64,000 nt of DNA from Arenibacter sp040216555 (GTDB lineage: Bacteria > Bacteroidota > Bacteroidia > Flavobacteriales > Flavobacteriaceae). Within the stretch, counting starts at the first letter, position 1, and each line of letters begins with the position of its first letter. Below are positions 16,086 through 24,509 of this stretch, in pieces. The stretch covers positions 1-64,000 of the forward strand of contig JAVJOW010000039.1 in assembly GCA_040216555.1 (NCBI GenBank). The letters run 5' to 3'. A program made the translations under genes and the position numbers. The notes below the pieces were generated by a model. It had not been told where the DNA came from and searched no databases. It saw only the letters and a list, made by a program, of their open reading frames with translations.

Positions 16086-16643
16086 TTACTGTTTATTGAT
16101 TTTGTCACCATTTTGTTTCACAAAAGCATCCCAACCGCTATAGCTTTTGCCTACTTCTATTCGGCCTTCGTTATAAAAATGACAGACTGCAGCGGCCAGG
16201 CCATCGGTACTGTCCAGGTTTTTAGGGAGCGACTTTAATCCCAACACGCTCTGCAGCATTTTGGCCACCTGTTCCTTACTGGCGTTACCATTTCCCGTAA
16301 TGGCCATTTTAATCTTTTTTGGAAGGTATTCCGTGATGGGAATTTGACGAGATAAGCCTGCAGCCATGGCTACCCCCTGGGCCCTGCCGAGCTTTAGCAT
16401 AGATTGGACATTCTTACCAAAAAATGGTGCCTCAATAGCTATTTCGTCCGGGTGGTAGGTGTCGATGAGTTCTATGGTGCGCTCAAAAATAAGTTTAAGC
16501 TTGGTATAGGGGTCGGCATATTTCTGAAGTAGGAGTTCGTTCATTTGAATGAACTCCATCTTTTTATTGACCACCTTTATTAGACCGAAGCCCATGATGG
16601 TGGTTCCGGGGTCTATTCCCAATATTATCTTTTCATTTGCCAA
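16086..16643 (-). CDS. ruvC: Holliday junction endonuclease RuvC
   Basis: A 185-residue RuvC resolvase that cuts four-way DNA junctions made during recombination, working with RuvAB. The catalytic acids are in order: D in ILGIDPGTT (about 11), E in IAIEAPFFGKN (about 71), and the C-terminal pair in LDSTDGLAAAVCH (about 144-152). Length is normal. The genes usually beside ruvC (ruvA, ruvB) are not here. It is preceded 32 nt upstream by a lipoprotein gene on the same strand and followed by the four-helix-bundle cassette. Confidence 0.95.
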   Translation of the reverse strand: MANEKIILGIDPGTTIMGFGLIKVVNKKMEFIQMNELLLQKYADPYTKLKLIFERTIELIDTYHPDEIAIEAPFFGKNVQSMLKLGRAQGVAMAAGLSRQIPITEYLPKKIKMAITGNGNASKEQVAKMLQSVLGLKSLPKNLDSTDGLAAAVCHFYNEGRIEVGKSYSGWDAFVKQNGDKINKQ

Positions 16644-16675
16644 GGCAGGAATTGTTTAGATGCTAGATTTATATT

Positions 16676-17152
16676 TCAATTGGAATTCACGATAATAGGA
16701 ATCCTGAATTTTGAGGAAACCGGGACCCCTCTTTTTAGTGCGGGCGATAATGGGGGCAATCCTTTTAAGCTTTGGGTGATGATTGTGCGAAATTCCGGGA
16801 TCTGATTTTCAATATCCTGGTTGCGCTGCACTTCCAAAACGGATATTTCTCCTTTGTAGTCCACCAAAAAATCCACATATATAGAGGTATTGATATCGGA
16901 CACAAATTGAAACTCAAAATCCTCCAACGTCTCAGTATACTGCTCCAATAGTGTATTTTGAAAACACTCCAGCTGCCCCTCCTTGTCCAACATTTCATCA
17001 CAGTTGTCAAATAAGGGGTACTTATCCACCTCATTAAAATTTATATTGCGCATTTCCTCGTTTACCAATTCTTGGGTTTTTTCTTCGTTGGAAGTAAACC
17101 AGTCGCAAGAGGTAAAAAGACAAAAACAAGCCAAAACCGCAACTTTCCTCAT
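16676..17152 (-). CDS. Lipoprotein with TonB C-terminal-like domain
   Basis: A 158-residue protein with a lipoprotein signal (hydrophobic VAVLACFCLFTSC, lipidated Cys at about 16). The mature domain has YPLFDNCDEM...LECFQNTLLEQ, the same P-x-F-x-x-C-[DE]-[DE] ... C-F pattern found twice in the M56 sensor at 18485-21022. It then has the V-D-F-x-V-D-x-x-G-x-I strand pair typical of the TonB C-terminal fold. It is therefore a short relative of TonB-like proteins without a membrane helix. The function is unknown. It lies between ruvC and a TPR gene. Confidence 0.7.
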   Translation of the reverse strand: MRKVAVLACFCLFTSCDWFTSNEEKTQELVNEEMRNINFNEVDKYPLFDNCDEMLDKEGQLECFQNTLLEQYTETLEDFEFQFVSDINTSIYVDFLVDYKGEISVLEVQRNQDIENQIPEFRTIITQSLKGLPPLSPALKRGVPVSSKFRIPIIVNSN

Positions 17153-17194
17153 GTATGCCAGATTCTGGGCGGAAATTACAATTTTTTGATCAAT

Positions 17195-18334
17195 TTAAGG
17201 GCTATCCAATTGAATTTCCTCCTTTAATTCCGCTATCCTTTTGGATGTGAATTCTGAGAAATAATCCTTTTTACGACCAAATTTCTCCTGAAATTCCTCG
17301 TAGCATTTTAGAGATATTTTTGGGTTTTTATAATGTTGATCGGTCAATAAGCAAACTTCGTATTTATACAGATACCCGGCTGGATCTTCACCAAACGCCT
17401 TTTCATAATATTCAATAGCCAATTTTAAATCGTTTTGTTCCACTGCCAATCTGGCCAAGGCATTATATTCCTTGTCCAACACTACTTTCTGTACTTCTAT
17501 GGATTTTTTAATGTAGATTTTGGCACTATCCAATTCCTGCAATTTGGCATAAGCACTTCCAATACCATAGAGTGCCACAGGATTCTCCCCATCGAACGTT
17601 AAGAGATTTTTATAGGCCTCCTTTGCCTTCTCATATTTTGTCATGGCAAAATAGGCATACCCCATTTTTTCAAAAATATATTCTTTATACTCCCCTAATT
17701 CAACCAGTCTTTCAAATAAGGGCAAGGCAAGCCATAATAAATTGTCATTGTAGTTGGCGAGGGCCTTTAAATTGATAAGGCTTACATCATTTTCATAAAA
17801 ATGCAACCCCTTATCCACATATTTCAGAACAGAGTCCCGCTCCCTTTGTAATACGTAATATTTTCCCAATTGAAACAGACTTCGCAAATGGGTGCTATCC
17901 AGTTTTACTGACTCCTTATAGGCAGCAACACCCTCTGGCAAAAGATTTAATTCTTTTAATGATTCTCCCAAATAGTAAAAGTATTCAGGGTTTAGATTGT
18001 TCTTTTCACTCAATTCAGAAAAAACTAACCTTGCAGCATCATATTTCTTAAGTTTTAGATACAGCCTTCCAAGTTCATACTTGGCCAATATATGTGAATT
18101 GTTTTTCTGTACAATATTTTCATACTGTACCAATGCCTTGTCATAATTCCCAATAGCACTATAGGCCCGCGCAATTTGTAATTGCGCATTGTACGAGCCC
18201 TCCTTGGAATATTCATTAATAGCCAGCGTATAGTTACCAACAGCGTAGAGGCTATCCGCAACGACTACAGGATTAGACTGGGAACTGCTCTTTGTTAAAA
18301 AAAGCATTAGTATGATTAGGTTGGATATTTTCAA
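17195..18334 (-). CDS. Exported tetratricopeptide-repeat protein
   Basis: A 379-residue protein with a short signal peptide (MKISNLIILMLFLTKSSSQ) and about ten tandem TPR motifs over most of the mature chain. Examples are YAVGNYTLAINEYSKEG, YSAIGNYDKALVQYENIV, YELGRLYLKLKKYDAARLVF and YYLGESLKELNLLPEGVAAY. It has no enzymatic domain. TPR proteins of this kind serve as scaffolds in the envelope. It lies downstream of the M56/TonB sensor on the same strand after a gap of about 150 nt, and upstream of the TonB-like lipoprotein. A shared pathway is conceivable but not shown. Confidence 0.85.
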   Translation of the reverse strand: MKISNLIILMLFLTKSSSQSNPVVVADSLYAVGNYTLAINEYSKEGSYNAQLQIARAYSAIGNYDKALVQYENIVQKNNSHILAKYELGRLYLKLKKYDAARLVFSELSEKNNLNPEYFYYLGESLKELNLLPEGVAAYKESVKLDSTHLRSLFQLGKYYVLQRERDSVLKYVDKGLHFYENDVSLINLKALANYNDNLLWLALPLFERLVELGEYKEYIFEKMGYAYFAMTKYEKAKEAYKNLLTFDGENPVALYGIGSAYAKLQELDSAKIYIKKSIEVQKVVLDKEYNALARLAVEQNDLKLAIEYYEKAFGEDPAGYLYKYEVCLLTDQHYKNPKISLKCYEEFQEKFGRKKDYFSEFTSKRIAELKEEIQLDSP

Positions 18335-18484
18335 TTATTTGAATTATTATAATCTTGAAATAAAGCCTTCACTCAACAATTTTTTAAATATGATTTTCCT
18401 ATGATCCAGATTAGCAATTTACGTATCACACTATATATAATATGCTCCAGTTTAGGTGTTTCCAGTGCTCAATTAAGAAAACAG

Positions 18485-21022
18485 CTACTTATTGGTAATT
18501 TGGTATTTCTGTTGGTCCGTAACGACAAGCATAGTAGTGGGCAATCCTTTGTACTGAAAAGTTAAGACATCTCCTTTTTGGGCTTCAATCTCAATTATCC
18601 CATCAAAGTCTGTAACCACAACCTCATTTTTTCCTCGTACGGAAACATTTACCCCTGGCAACCCTTTGGTTCCATCGGTAACCATACATCGAAGATACTC
18701 CTTGCCACCAACCTTTTTAACAATTGCCATTACAGACATCGTATTCGAAACAGACGTTAATTCTGGGGATTGAGATGTACCATTGTCTTTAGGGCCCTCA
18801 AGCTTAAAGGTAATCGGAATCGAAAAAGGTACCCGTACTTTTTCACCACGGTGTTCCCCAGGGGTCATTTGCGGCAACAAAGAAATAATTCGGGCCGCCT
18901 CATCTTCCAATAATTTGTCAGGACCGCGTAACCTAACATTACCTATGCTTCCATCTTCTTGAATAATGAACAGCACATTTACCCGTCCCTGAGTGCCCAT
19001 TTCCTGGGCTTGTTCAGGATATCTAAAATTCTTTCCAATATGCCTCTGTAACATTTGATTAAAACAGGCTCTTATATCCCCTGCATCTTCGCAACCTGGG
19101 AAGACTGGAACTTTATCTATTATGGCGAAGGCTACATCTACTGTTCCATCATTATTCTCCCTTATACCAATTTCCTTTTTTTCTGGTAGTTTAAATGTGA
19201 TTGAGGTGGAATATGCCACTCTAACTTTTTTTCCTTTGTGTTCCCCAAAGGCCATTTTTGGTAGCAAAGAAATAATACGTGCCGCCTCACCTTCCAAAAT
19301 CTTATTTGGGGAGCGCATCCGTACATTGCCTATACTGCCATCTTTTTGAATAACGAACATAATATTAACCCTTCCCTGTATCTCTTTTTCCTGGGCTTCT
19401 TGGGGGTATCTAAAATTTTTACTGATGTGTTTCTGCATTTGCTTTTGAAAACAGGCCCTTTTATTATCCGCGTCCTCACAACCGGGAAAAATGGGTACCT
19501 TTTCTACTTGAGAAAAAGGAACCTCAACATCGTCTTGATTAGGAATAGTTACTCCAGAAACCTTATTATTAACATTTTTTGTAGTCTTTAAATTACTTTC
19601 TGAATTAAAAACAAGAAAATCATATAACCCATCAGTTATAATTAGACCGTGGTAGGTGCTATTTCCTCTTTCAAAAATTTCTTCCAACTTACCGTTTAAT
19701 GCCCTTAGTTCAATCCCAGTTAAATCATTTGTGTTCTTAACTTCAAATACAAAATAATCCTTGGTACTACTGTCACGTTTATCTATCAGCATAACATACG
19801 TGTCATAGGCAGTTATAGAGGCATTCAGGTTTTTGTCCAACAACTGAAAGGCTTTTTTTTGCCTTACATAGTCGTCATAAAGTGCCGAGGTTGGGTCTTT
19901 CATTTTGTATGTCCAATCCGGAAATGTGCCTTGAGAATCTTCTCCCATTTGTTTAAAGTTCAGTTTGGATAAAATTCTACTTTCAAAATAATCATACTTG
20001 CTAAGAATTATATTGTCAGAATACACATTCTTCCTTTGGGCAAAGGCATAATGCACCGCTCCAATTGAGCCTTTCTCCTGGACCTGCATTTTAATTTTTT
20101 CGTTAATTTCTTTGATCATGGCCAAATCCTCACCATTTTGTCCTGGATTTGCCTCTACTTTCTCCTGAGCTTCCATGGAAGTGTAGATTAACATCCCTAC
20201 TACCAATGGCGCCAGCAATAAATACTTCAGTTGCCAAACTCCTTTTGATTTTGATTTTTGTAACATGACGATTCGTTTTTTGACTAATGATGATTTAAAA
20301 AATTGATTGATGAAAGAAATATGTTGGGTCTGGAAGACCTGTGACAACAGCAATTGATACTGTTCCGATTTATGGGTCTTGGCCACTTTTGCATCGGCGA
20401 TGAACTCGTGCAATTCGGAAACCCTATTTTGATAAACGTAGACCAGGGGATTGAACCAGCCAACAATGCGCATCAGTTCAAAGAACAATAGATCCCAACT
20501 ATGCCGCTGCTCTATATGCACCAGCTCGTGCTGAATGATGCTTTGATGGTCCTTTTCCAGCACCCTATCTCCCAAAAAAATGGACCTGAAAAAAGAAAAG
20601 GCTATTTCACTGTTTCGTACCACCACTCGGGTAAAGTTGTCAAAATACCGGATCTCGCCCTGGGCTTTGAGTCGGTTTATTTGATATAGTTTGTAGGCAA
20701 AAAGGAAGGCCGCAATGACCATTCCGCCGTAAAATATTATTTCTATTGCCGACAGATCAAAAGAAGGAGAATTTTCAGGAGCAATAACCACCCCTTCGGA
20801 CATATCCATCCCCCATAAATACTCGGGATATACAAAATATTCGGAAGACACCGTAGTCTTAAAAGCCTCGACCTTTATCCAGGGCAATAACAGGGAAAGT
20901 ACAAATGTCCCGATCAGGTATACCCGGTTCCATTGAAAAAAGGTTTCCCGCTTAAGGAACAGATCGTACACGATCAAAAATAATAACTGGAATGCCATGC
21001 ATTCTAGGATATACCGTATCAT
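18485..21022 (-). CDS. M56-family sensor peptidase fused to two TonB C-terminal domains and a CarboxypepD_reg-like domain
   Basis: An 845-residue membrane protein. Residues 1-285 form the M56 domain: helices near 5-22, 34-50, 93-110 and 265-283, and zinc motif HELVH at 165-169. Two tandem TonB C-terminal-like domains follow, at about 505-620 and 635-745. They are clearly related (VPIFPGCEDAD and VPVFPGCEDAG; KNFRYP..AQE; QGRVN; DGSIGNVR), so this is an internal duplication. The end (about 770-840) resembles a carboxypeptidase regulatory-like beta domain (GLPGVNVSVRGKNEVVVTDF). It overlaps the BlaI gene upstream by 4 nt, forming the usual sensor-repressor pair. The extracytoplasmic domains suggest sensing of envelope or TonB status, which is inference. 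Confidence 0.85.
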   Translation of the reverse strand: MIRYILECMAFQLLFLIVYDLFLKRETFFQWNRVYLIGTFVLSLLLPWIKVEAFKTTVSSEYFVYPEYLWGMDMSEGVVIAPENSPSFDLSAIEIIFYGGMVIAAFLFAYKLYQINRLKAQGEIRYFDNFTRVVVRNSEIAFSFFRSIFLGDRVLEKDHQSIIQHELVHIEQRHSWDLLFFELMRIVGWFNPLVYVYQNRVSELHEFIADAKVAKTHKSEQYQLLLSQVFQTQHISFINQFFKSSLVKKRIVMLQKSKSKGVWQLKYLLLAPLVVGMLIYTSMEAQEKVEANPGQNGEDLAMIKEINEKIKMQVQEKGSIGAVHYAFAQRKNVYSDNIILSKYDYFESRILSKLNFKQMGEDSQGTFPDWTYKMKDPTSALYDDYVRQKKAFQLLDKNLNASITAYDTYVMLIDKRDSSTKDYFVFEVKNTNDLTGIELRALNGKLEEIFERGNSTYHGLIITDGLYDFLVFNSESNLKTTKNVNNKVSGVTIPNQDDVEVPFSQVEKVPIFPGCEDADNKRACFQKQMQKHISKNFRYPQEAQEKEIQGRVNIMFVIQKDGSIGNVRMRSPNKILEGEAARIISLLPKMAFGEHKGKKVRVAYSTSITFKLPEKKEIGIRENNDGTVDVAFAIIDKVPVFPGCEDAGDIRACFNQMLQRHIGKNFRYPEQAQEMGTQGRVNVLFIIQEDGSIGNVRLRGPDKLLEDEAARIISLLPQMTPGEHRGEKVRVPFSIPITFKLEGPKDNGTSQSPELTSVSNTMSVMAIVKKVGGKEYLRCMVTDGTKGLPGVNVSVRGKNEVVVTDFDGIIEIEAQKGDVLTFQYKGLPTTMLVVTDQQKYQITNK

Positions 21023-21381
21023 TCCTTCTCTTTTTTAATGTCCTTGAGTATGGATTCCAATTCGGAAAGGCTCATATCATTCTTTTTCATAAAGAACGAA
21101 ACCATACTTTTAAAAGAACCCTGAAAATACCCGTCTACCAATTTGTTGATGGACTGATTGCCGTAATCCGATTTCTTAATCAACGGAAAATAAAGATAGC
21201 CCCTGCCCTCTTGCTCGTGATCTACAAAACCTTTGCTCTCCAAGATGCGTACAATGGTGGAAACTGTATTGTACGCCGGTTTGGGTTCCGGCAATTCGTC
21301 AATTATGGCAGCAACGTTGCATTTCTGCAACTGCCATAATACCTGCATTACCTCCTCCTCCGCTTTGGTCAATTGTTTCAT
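21019..21381 (-). CDS. BlaI/MecI-family transcriptional repressor
   Basis: A 120-residue winged-helix repressor with the family start KQLTKAEEEVMQVLWQLQ, the recognition region NTVSTIVRILESKGFVDHE and the hydrophobic dimerisation tail. The length is normal and no alternative start is needed. Its stop overlaps the start of the M56 sensor gene by 4 nt, so the pair is translationally coupled. Three perfect dyads and a -7 box upstream (21384-21451) suggest it represses its own operon. Confidence 0.92.
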   Translation of the reverse strand: MKQLTKAEEEVMQVLWQLQKCNVAAIIDELPEPKPAYNTVSTIVRILESKGFVDHEQEGRGYLYFPLIKKSDYGNQSINKLVDGYFQGSFKSMVSFFMKKNDMSLSELESILKDIKKEKE

Positions 21382-21383
21382 TT

Positions 21384-21451
21384 AACTAACTTTTTAGTTG
21401 AACACTAGAACAAATATAACTAAATATTTAGTTTAAACTAATTTTTTAGTT
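21384..21451 (-). promoter_or_regulatory. Three AACTAA-N4-TTAGTT operator dyads and -7 box for the BlaI/M56 pair
   Basis: Perfect dyads AACTAA-N4-TTAGTT lie at 21384-21399, 21418-21433 and 21436-21451, with centres 34 and 18 bp apart. A perfect -7 box TATATTTG (minus strand, 21411-21418) sits between the first and second, so repressor binding would cover the promoter and the transcript start. The proximal site lies directly ahead of the BlaI start codon at 21381. The half-site differs from the ACAnnTGT type in front of the other BlaI gene. Confidence 0.7.
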
Positions 21452-22417
21452 TAAAAAATTGAATTGAAATTATTGCGCGGTCCAGAAAGAGGAAAACACA
21501 CCCCTAACCCCTCTCAAGAGGGGAATTTTGGAGTATTCAATATTGAATTAAACGCAAGATTAATTTTCTTTCTTTTATGAACCATCATCCTAAATGACCC
21601 GCTGGAGCTATGGCTGCGCACCATTCATTTCTTTACACGAAAAGGTCAGCGTTGCTAACCCATTCCGGCTTCTCTTTTGTCGAACCCACCTTATCCTCCC
21701 GCGGAAATTGCTGGACAGGCCCGTTTAGGGCAAGGAGCATTTTTTTTTTAGCATTGCAATGTGTGACAATAAAACTTTGAGTTTAATAATAACAATAGGC
21801 TCCTTCCCTTGGATAAGGGAAGGTGGATACTCGGCCAGCAGCCGAGGAGACGGAAGGGATTGGAGACCCAAATCCTAGGAAAGCACATAATTCCCATTAG
21901 AAAACTTAGATTAGGAAAATCCTAAATCTAGTAAGAGCGTAGCACTCGAACTGCCGCCTTCCTCTACTGAACACATGTAGGCACGAGCGTGACGCTCGCG
22001 CCAGCGAAAGAGCCTGCCTTCCCGTCAGGCAGGTTTGAAGACCTAGCCCTCACTTATTCTCCATATTCTGTACATATCCACAAGGCTTGGGATTTAAGAA
22101 CCCTCCTTCTTCGCCTTGGCGAAGACACCTCCCTTTGGCTAAAGGGAGGAGCTTTTTTGTTTCGTTATTAGTAATGAAGATGAGAAATCGAAGATTCAGC
22201 GAAGCTAAACCAAAACATAAAATATGACCCGAATTACTGAACTGCCGACAAAAACTAACTGGCACTACCTATAACCAAGATGTGCGACTTCTCATCCTCC
22301 TGCAAAGAACCCTGTCGAAGTAACTACCCCGGTCATACCCCGCTACCATATGTAACAAATCCTCCCTATCTTCGTCAAACAGGAAGTACACTTCCCTAAA
22401 AAAATCAAAAAAGCCAT
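21452..22417. repeat. Gene-free hairpin-rich intergenic region
   Basis: About 965 nt with no supported gene. It holds several hairpins: CCCCTCTCAAGAGGGG (21508-21523); CCTTCCC paired with GGGAAGG around 21800-21823, followed by CTCGGC/GCCGAG; the compact palindrome CGAGCGTGACGCTCG (21984-21998); CCTGCC/GGCAGG near 22014-22034; and two more near 22107-22152 (CTTCGCC/GGCGAAG and CCTCCCTTT/AAAGGGAGG). The layout resembles the element at 5008-5165 and 6398-6570 (small GC hairpins around a T-rich centre) but with diverged sequence. The 22418 gene's promoter must lie near the end, but no clear -7 box was seen. Confidence 0.6.
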
Positions 22418-22933
22418 ATGGATATTGTATTGCTGACAATTGGATTCATCTTAATGTTCATAGGCATTTTAGGCAGTTTTCTTCCTGTCCTGCCGGGAAC
22501 ACCTATAAGCTGGGTAGGCTTACTACTGCTCTATCTTACAAAAGCCATTCCAGATGATTGGATTTTTTTGGGAATTACCTTGGCCGTAGCTTTACTAGTT
22601 TTTGCCCTGGACTACATTATTCCCGTTTGGGGAACCAAGAAATTCGGGGGAAGTAAGTGGGGAATGATCGGCACTACCATTGGACTCCTAGTAGCCCTTA
22701 TATTTCCAGTTCTTGGATTTTTTGGAATCATAATCTGGCCTTTTTTGGGCGCTTTGGTAGGGGAACTGATCAACAGGGCCGATCAAAAAACGGCCCTAAA
22801 GGCCGCCTTTGGTTCTTTTTTAGGCTTTTTAACCGGGACCTTCCTGAAATTTATGGTTACCATAATTTATCTGGGCCTATTTATATATAAGGCCTGGGAA
22901 TACAGATCTGCCTTGTTTCCCTTTTTTAGCTAA
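22418..22933 (+). CDS. DUF456 membrane protein
   Basis: A 171-residue membrane protein with the DUF456 pattern: GFILMFIGILGSFLPVLPGT near the start, the LPGTPISWVGLLLLY loop-helix and the KWGMIGTTIGLL segment. Glycine-zipper-like repeats are followed by GFFGIIIWPFLGALVGE. About five membrane segments are predicted. The function is unknown. It converges with the nitroreductase gene 10 nt away. Confidence 0.88.
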   Translation: MDIVLLTIGFILMFIGILGSFLPVLPGTPISWVGLLLLYLTKAIPDDWIFLGITLAVALLVFALDYIIPVWGTKKFGGSKWGMIGTTIGLLVALIFPVLGFFGIIIWPFLGALVGELINRADQKTALKAAFGSFLGFLTGTFLKFMVTIIYLGLFIYKAWEYRSALFPFFS

Positions 22934-22942
22934 TCGCTAATC

Positions 22943-23494
22943 CTACATCCAGGTTACTTTCTCCTGCCATGGTCCTTTGCTGACCACTGGAATTTCTTCG
23001 TCATAATAGCCCATATAGAAAAAGCCCAAACATACTTCGCCTGTATTCAACTCAAAAAAATCGCCCATATATTTAATCAGGCTTGGAGAACTCCAATAGC
23101 TCCCGATACCCAACTCCGTACAACAAAGCCACATATTCTGAACCGCCATGGCCGTTGCCGCCACCTCTTCCCATTCTGGTAAACTTTCTTGGAGATCGCG
23201 TTGCATACAAATGGCTATGACTGCGGCAGCCTTTTTTGGATTCTGAATCAACTTTTCCACCTTAAACTGCTTAGGCTTGGGTTCCGTTTCCATGTATTTC
23301 AATGACAGGAATAAGCCCAATTTTTCCTTGGCCTCCCCTTGTAGTACTTTAAATCGCCAAGGTTCCGTTTTCTTATGGGTAGGCGCAAAATTGGCAGCCT
23401 CCAAGACCTTTTCAATGTTCTCCCTGCTTATAGGTTCATCATTATATTGGGCAGGAAAAATAGACCGACGCCTCTTAATTATATCAAAAATCAT
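22943..23494 (-). CDS. Nitroreductase-family oxidoreductase
   Basis: A 183-residue flavin (FMN) oxidoreductase of the nitroreductase superfamily. Visible signatures are the N-terminal IIKRRRSIFPAQYNDEPIS (the R-R-S FMN-phosphate contact), LEAANFAPTHKKTEPWRF, AVQNMWLCCTELGIGSYW and the terminal G-F-F-Y-M-G-Y. These small members reduce nitroaromatics or quinones using NAD(P)H; the natural substrate is unknown. It is divided from the LysR gene on the same strand by 42 nt. Confidence 0.88.
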   Translation of the reverse strand: MIFDIIKRRRSIFPAQYNDEPISRENIEKVLEAANFAPTHKKTEPWRFKVLQGEAKEKLGLFLSLKYMETEPKPKQFKVEKLIQNPKKAAAVIAICMQRDLQESLPEWEEVAATAMAVQNMWLCCTELGIGSYWSSPSLIKYMGDFFELNTGEVCLGFFYMGYYDEEIPVVSKGPWQEKVTWM

Positions 23495-23536
23495 ACTTTA
23501 TCAATTTAAATATTACAAACTAAGGTTTTTAAAGCC

Positions 23537-24430
23537 TTATTTTGATTCGTTTAACAATAAATTAATACAATGTCGCAGAGCAGGGTTTCTATTGTCCTCC
23601 TTCCAACAAACGGACAACACCGCTCTTTGCGGAATGTTCTTTAGTTCTATAAATTTTACTTTCATCTGAAAACCATATTGCAAGGAAGTAGGTATTATAG
23701 CTATCCCCAAATTATTCTCCACCAGCTTAAAAATGGTCTGGGCATGTACTGATTTATGGGAAACCTTGGGAGTGAAACCTGCATCCTCACAAATGCTCAT
23801 AACCGTGTCAAAATACAAGGGACTATAGTCTTGGGCGAACAAAATAAAATTCTCTGCCGCCAATTGCCCTACATCCGTAAATTCCCTGGTCAATAAAGGA
23901 TACAATTCAGGTAAAACCACGGAAAAAGTATCGGTATAGACCGGTTGAATATTTAGGCCTTCAGGCACTCTGGCCGTTCGTACAAAGCCCATATCCAATT
24001 TATCCTTCAAGATGGCATTAACCTGGGCATTGTTGGACAATTCCTCCAAATTGGTCTGGATGCCAGGGAATTTATCCTTTAACTTAATCAGAAGATTAGG
24101 TATCACTTCCTGCATGGCCGAACCCAAAAACCCTATTCGGACCTCCCCAAAATTGCCATCCCTAATATGTCTCAACTGCTTTTTGGTGACTTCCAAATGG
24201 TTTAGGATAAACTCTATTTCACTTTTAAGATATTCCCCTGCTGCAGTAAGGCTTACCTTCTTCTTAGTCCTGACAAAAAGCTTTACCTCCAGAATCTCCT
24301 CCATTTGTTTAATTTGTCGACTTAAACCTGGTTGGGAGATAAAAAGCTTTTCCGCTGCCTTTCTATAGTGCAACTCTTCGGCCACTGCCAAAAAGTAATT
24401 GAAATGTCTAAGTTCTATTTGATAACCCAT
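23537..24430 (-). CDS. LysR-family transcriptional regulator
   Basis: A 297-residue LysR-type regulator. The winged helix-turn-helix is at about 4-62 (LRHFNYFLAVAEELHYRKAAEKLFISQPGLSRQIKQME), and a substrate-binding domain of normal length spans about 90-295. It is transcribed away from hutH, and the 79-nt gap between them holds a dyad, so it is a good candidate regulator of the hut genes. It could instead act on the nitroreductase that follows it. The effector is unknown; urocanate or histidine would fit the context. Confidence 0.9.
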   Translation of the reverse strand: MGYQIELRHFNYFLAVAEELHYRKAAEKLFISQPGLSRQIKQMEEILEVKLFVRTKKKVSLTAAGEYLKSEIEFILNHLEVTKKQLRHIRDGNFGEVRIGFLGSAMQEVIPNLLIKLKDKFPGIQTNLEELSNNAQVNAILKDKLDMGFVRTARVPEGLNIQPVYTDTFSVVLPELYPLLTREFTDVGQLAAENFILFAQDYSPLYFDTVMSICEDAGFTPKVSHKSVHAQTIFKLVENNLGIAIIPTSLQYGFQMKVKFIELKNIPQRAVLSVCWKEDNRNPALRHCINLLLNESK

Positions 24431-24462
24431 GGTTATTAAGTATGTATATTAATAGTATTGCC

Positions 24463-24479
24463 GATTATCAAACATAATC
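24463..24479. promoter_or_regulatory. Dyad and -7 box in the LysR-hutH intergenic gap
   Basis: GATTAT-CAAAC-ATAATC is a perfect 17-nt dyad with 6-nt arms, of the size typical of LysR-type binding sites. The sequence TAATTTTA (24482-24489) is a one-mismatch -7 box that would start a transcript near 24494, just upstream of the hutH ATG at 24510. The dyad lies directly upstream of it. Confidence 0.5.
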
Positions 24480-24509
24480 AATAATTTTATATTGATAAAA
24501 AATAATCCC

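Noticed and set aside
24492..24509. Longer HutH start (TTG at 24492)
   Set aside because: It coincides with the inferred transcript start; ATG at 24510 gives the normal N-terminus.
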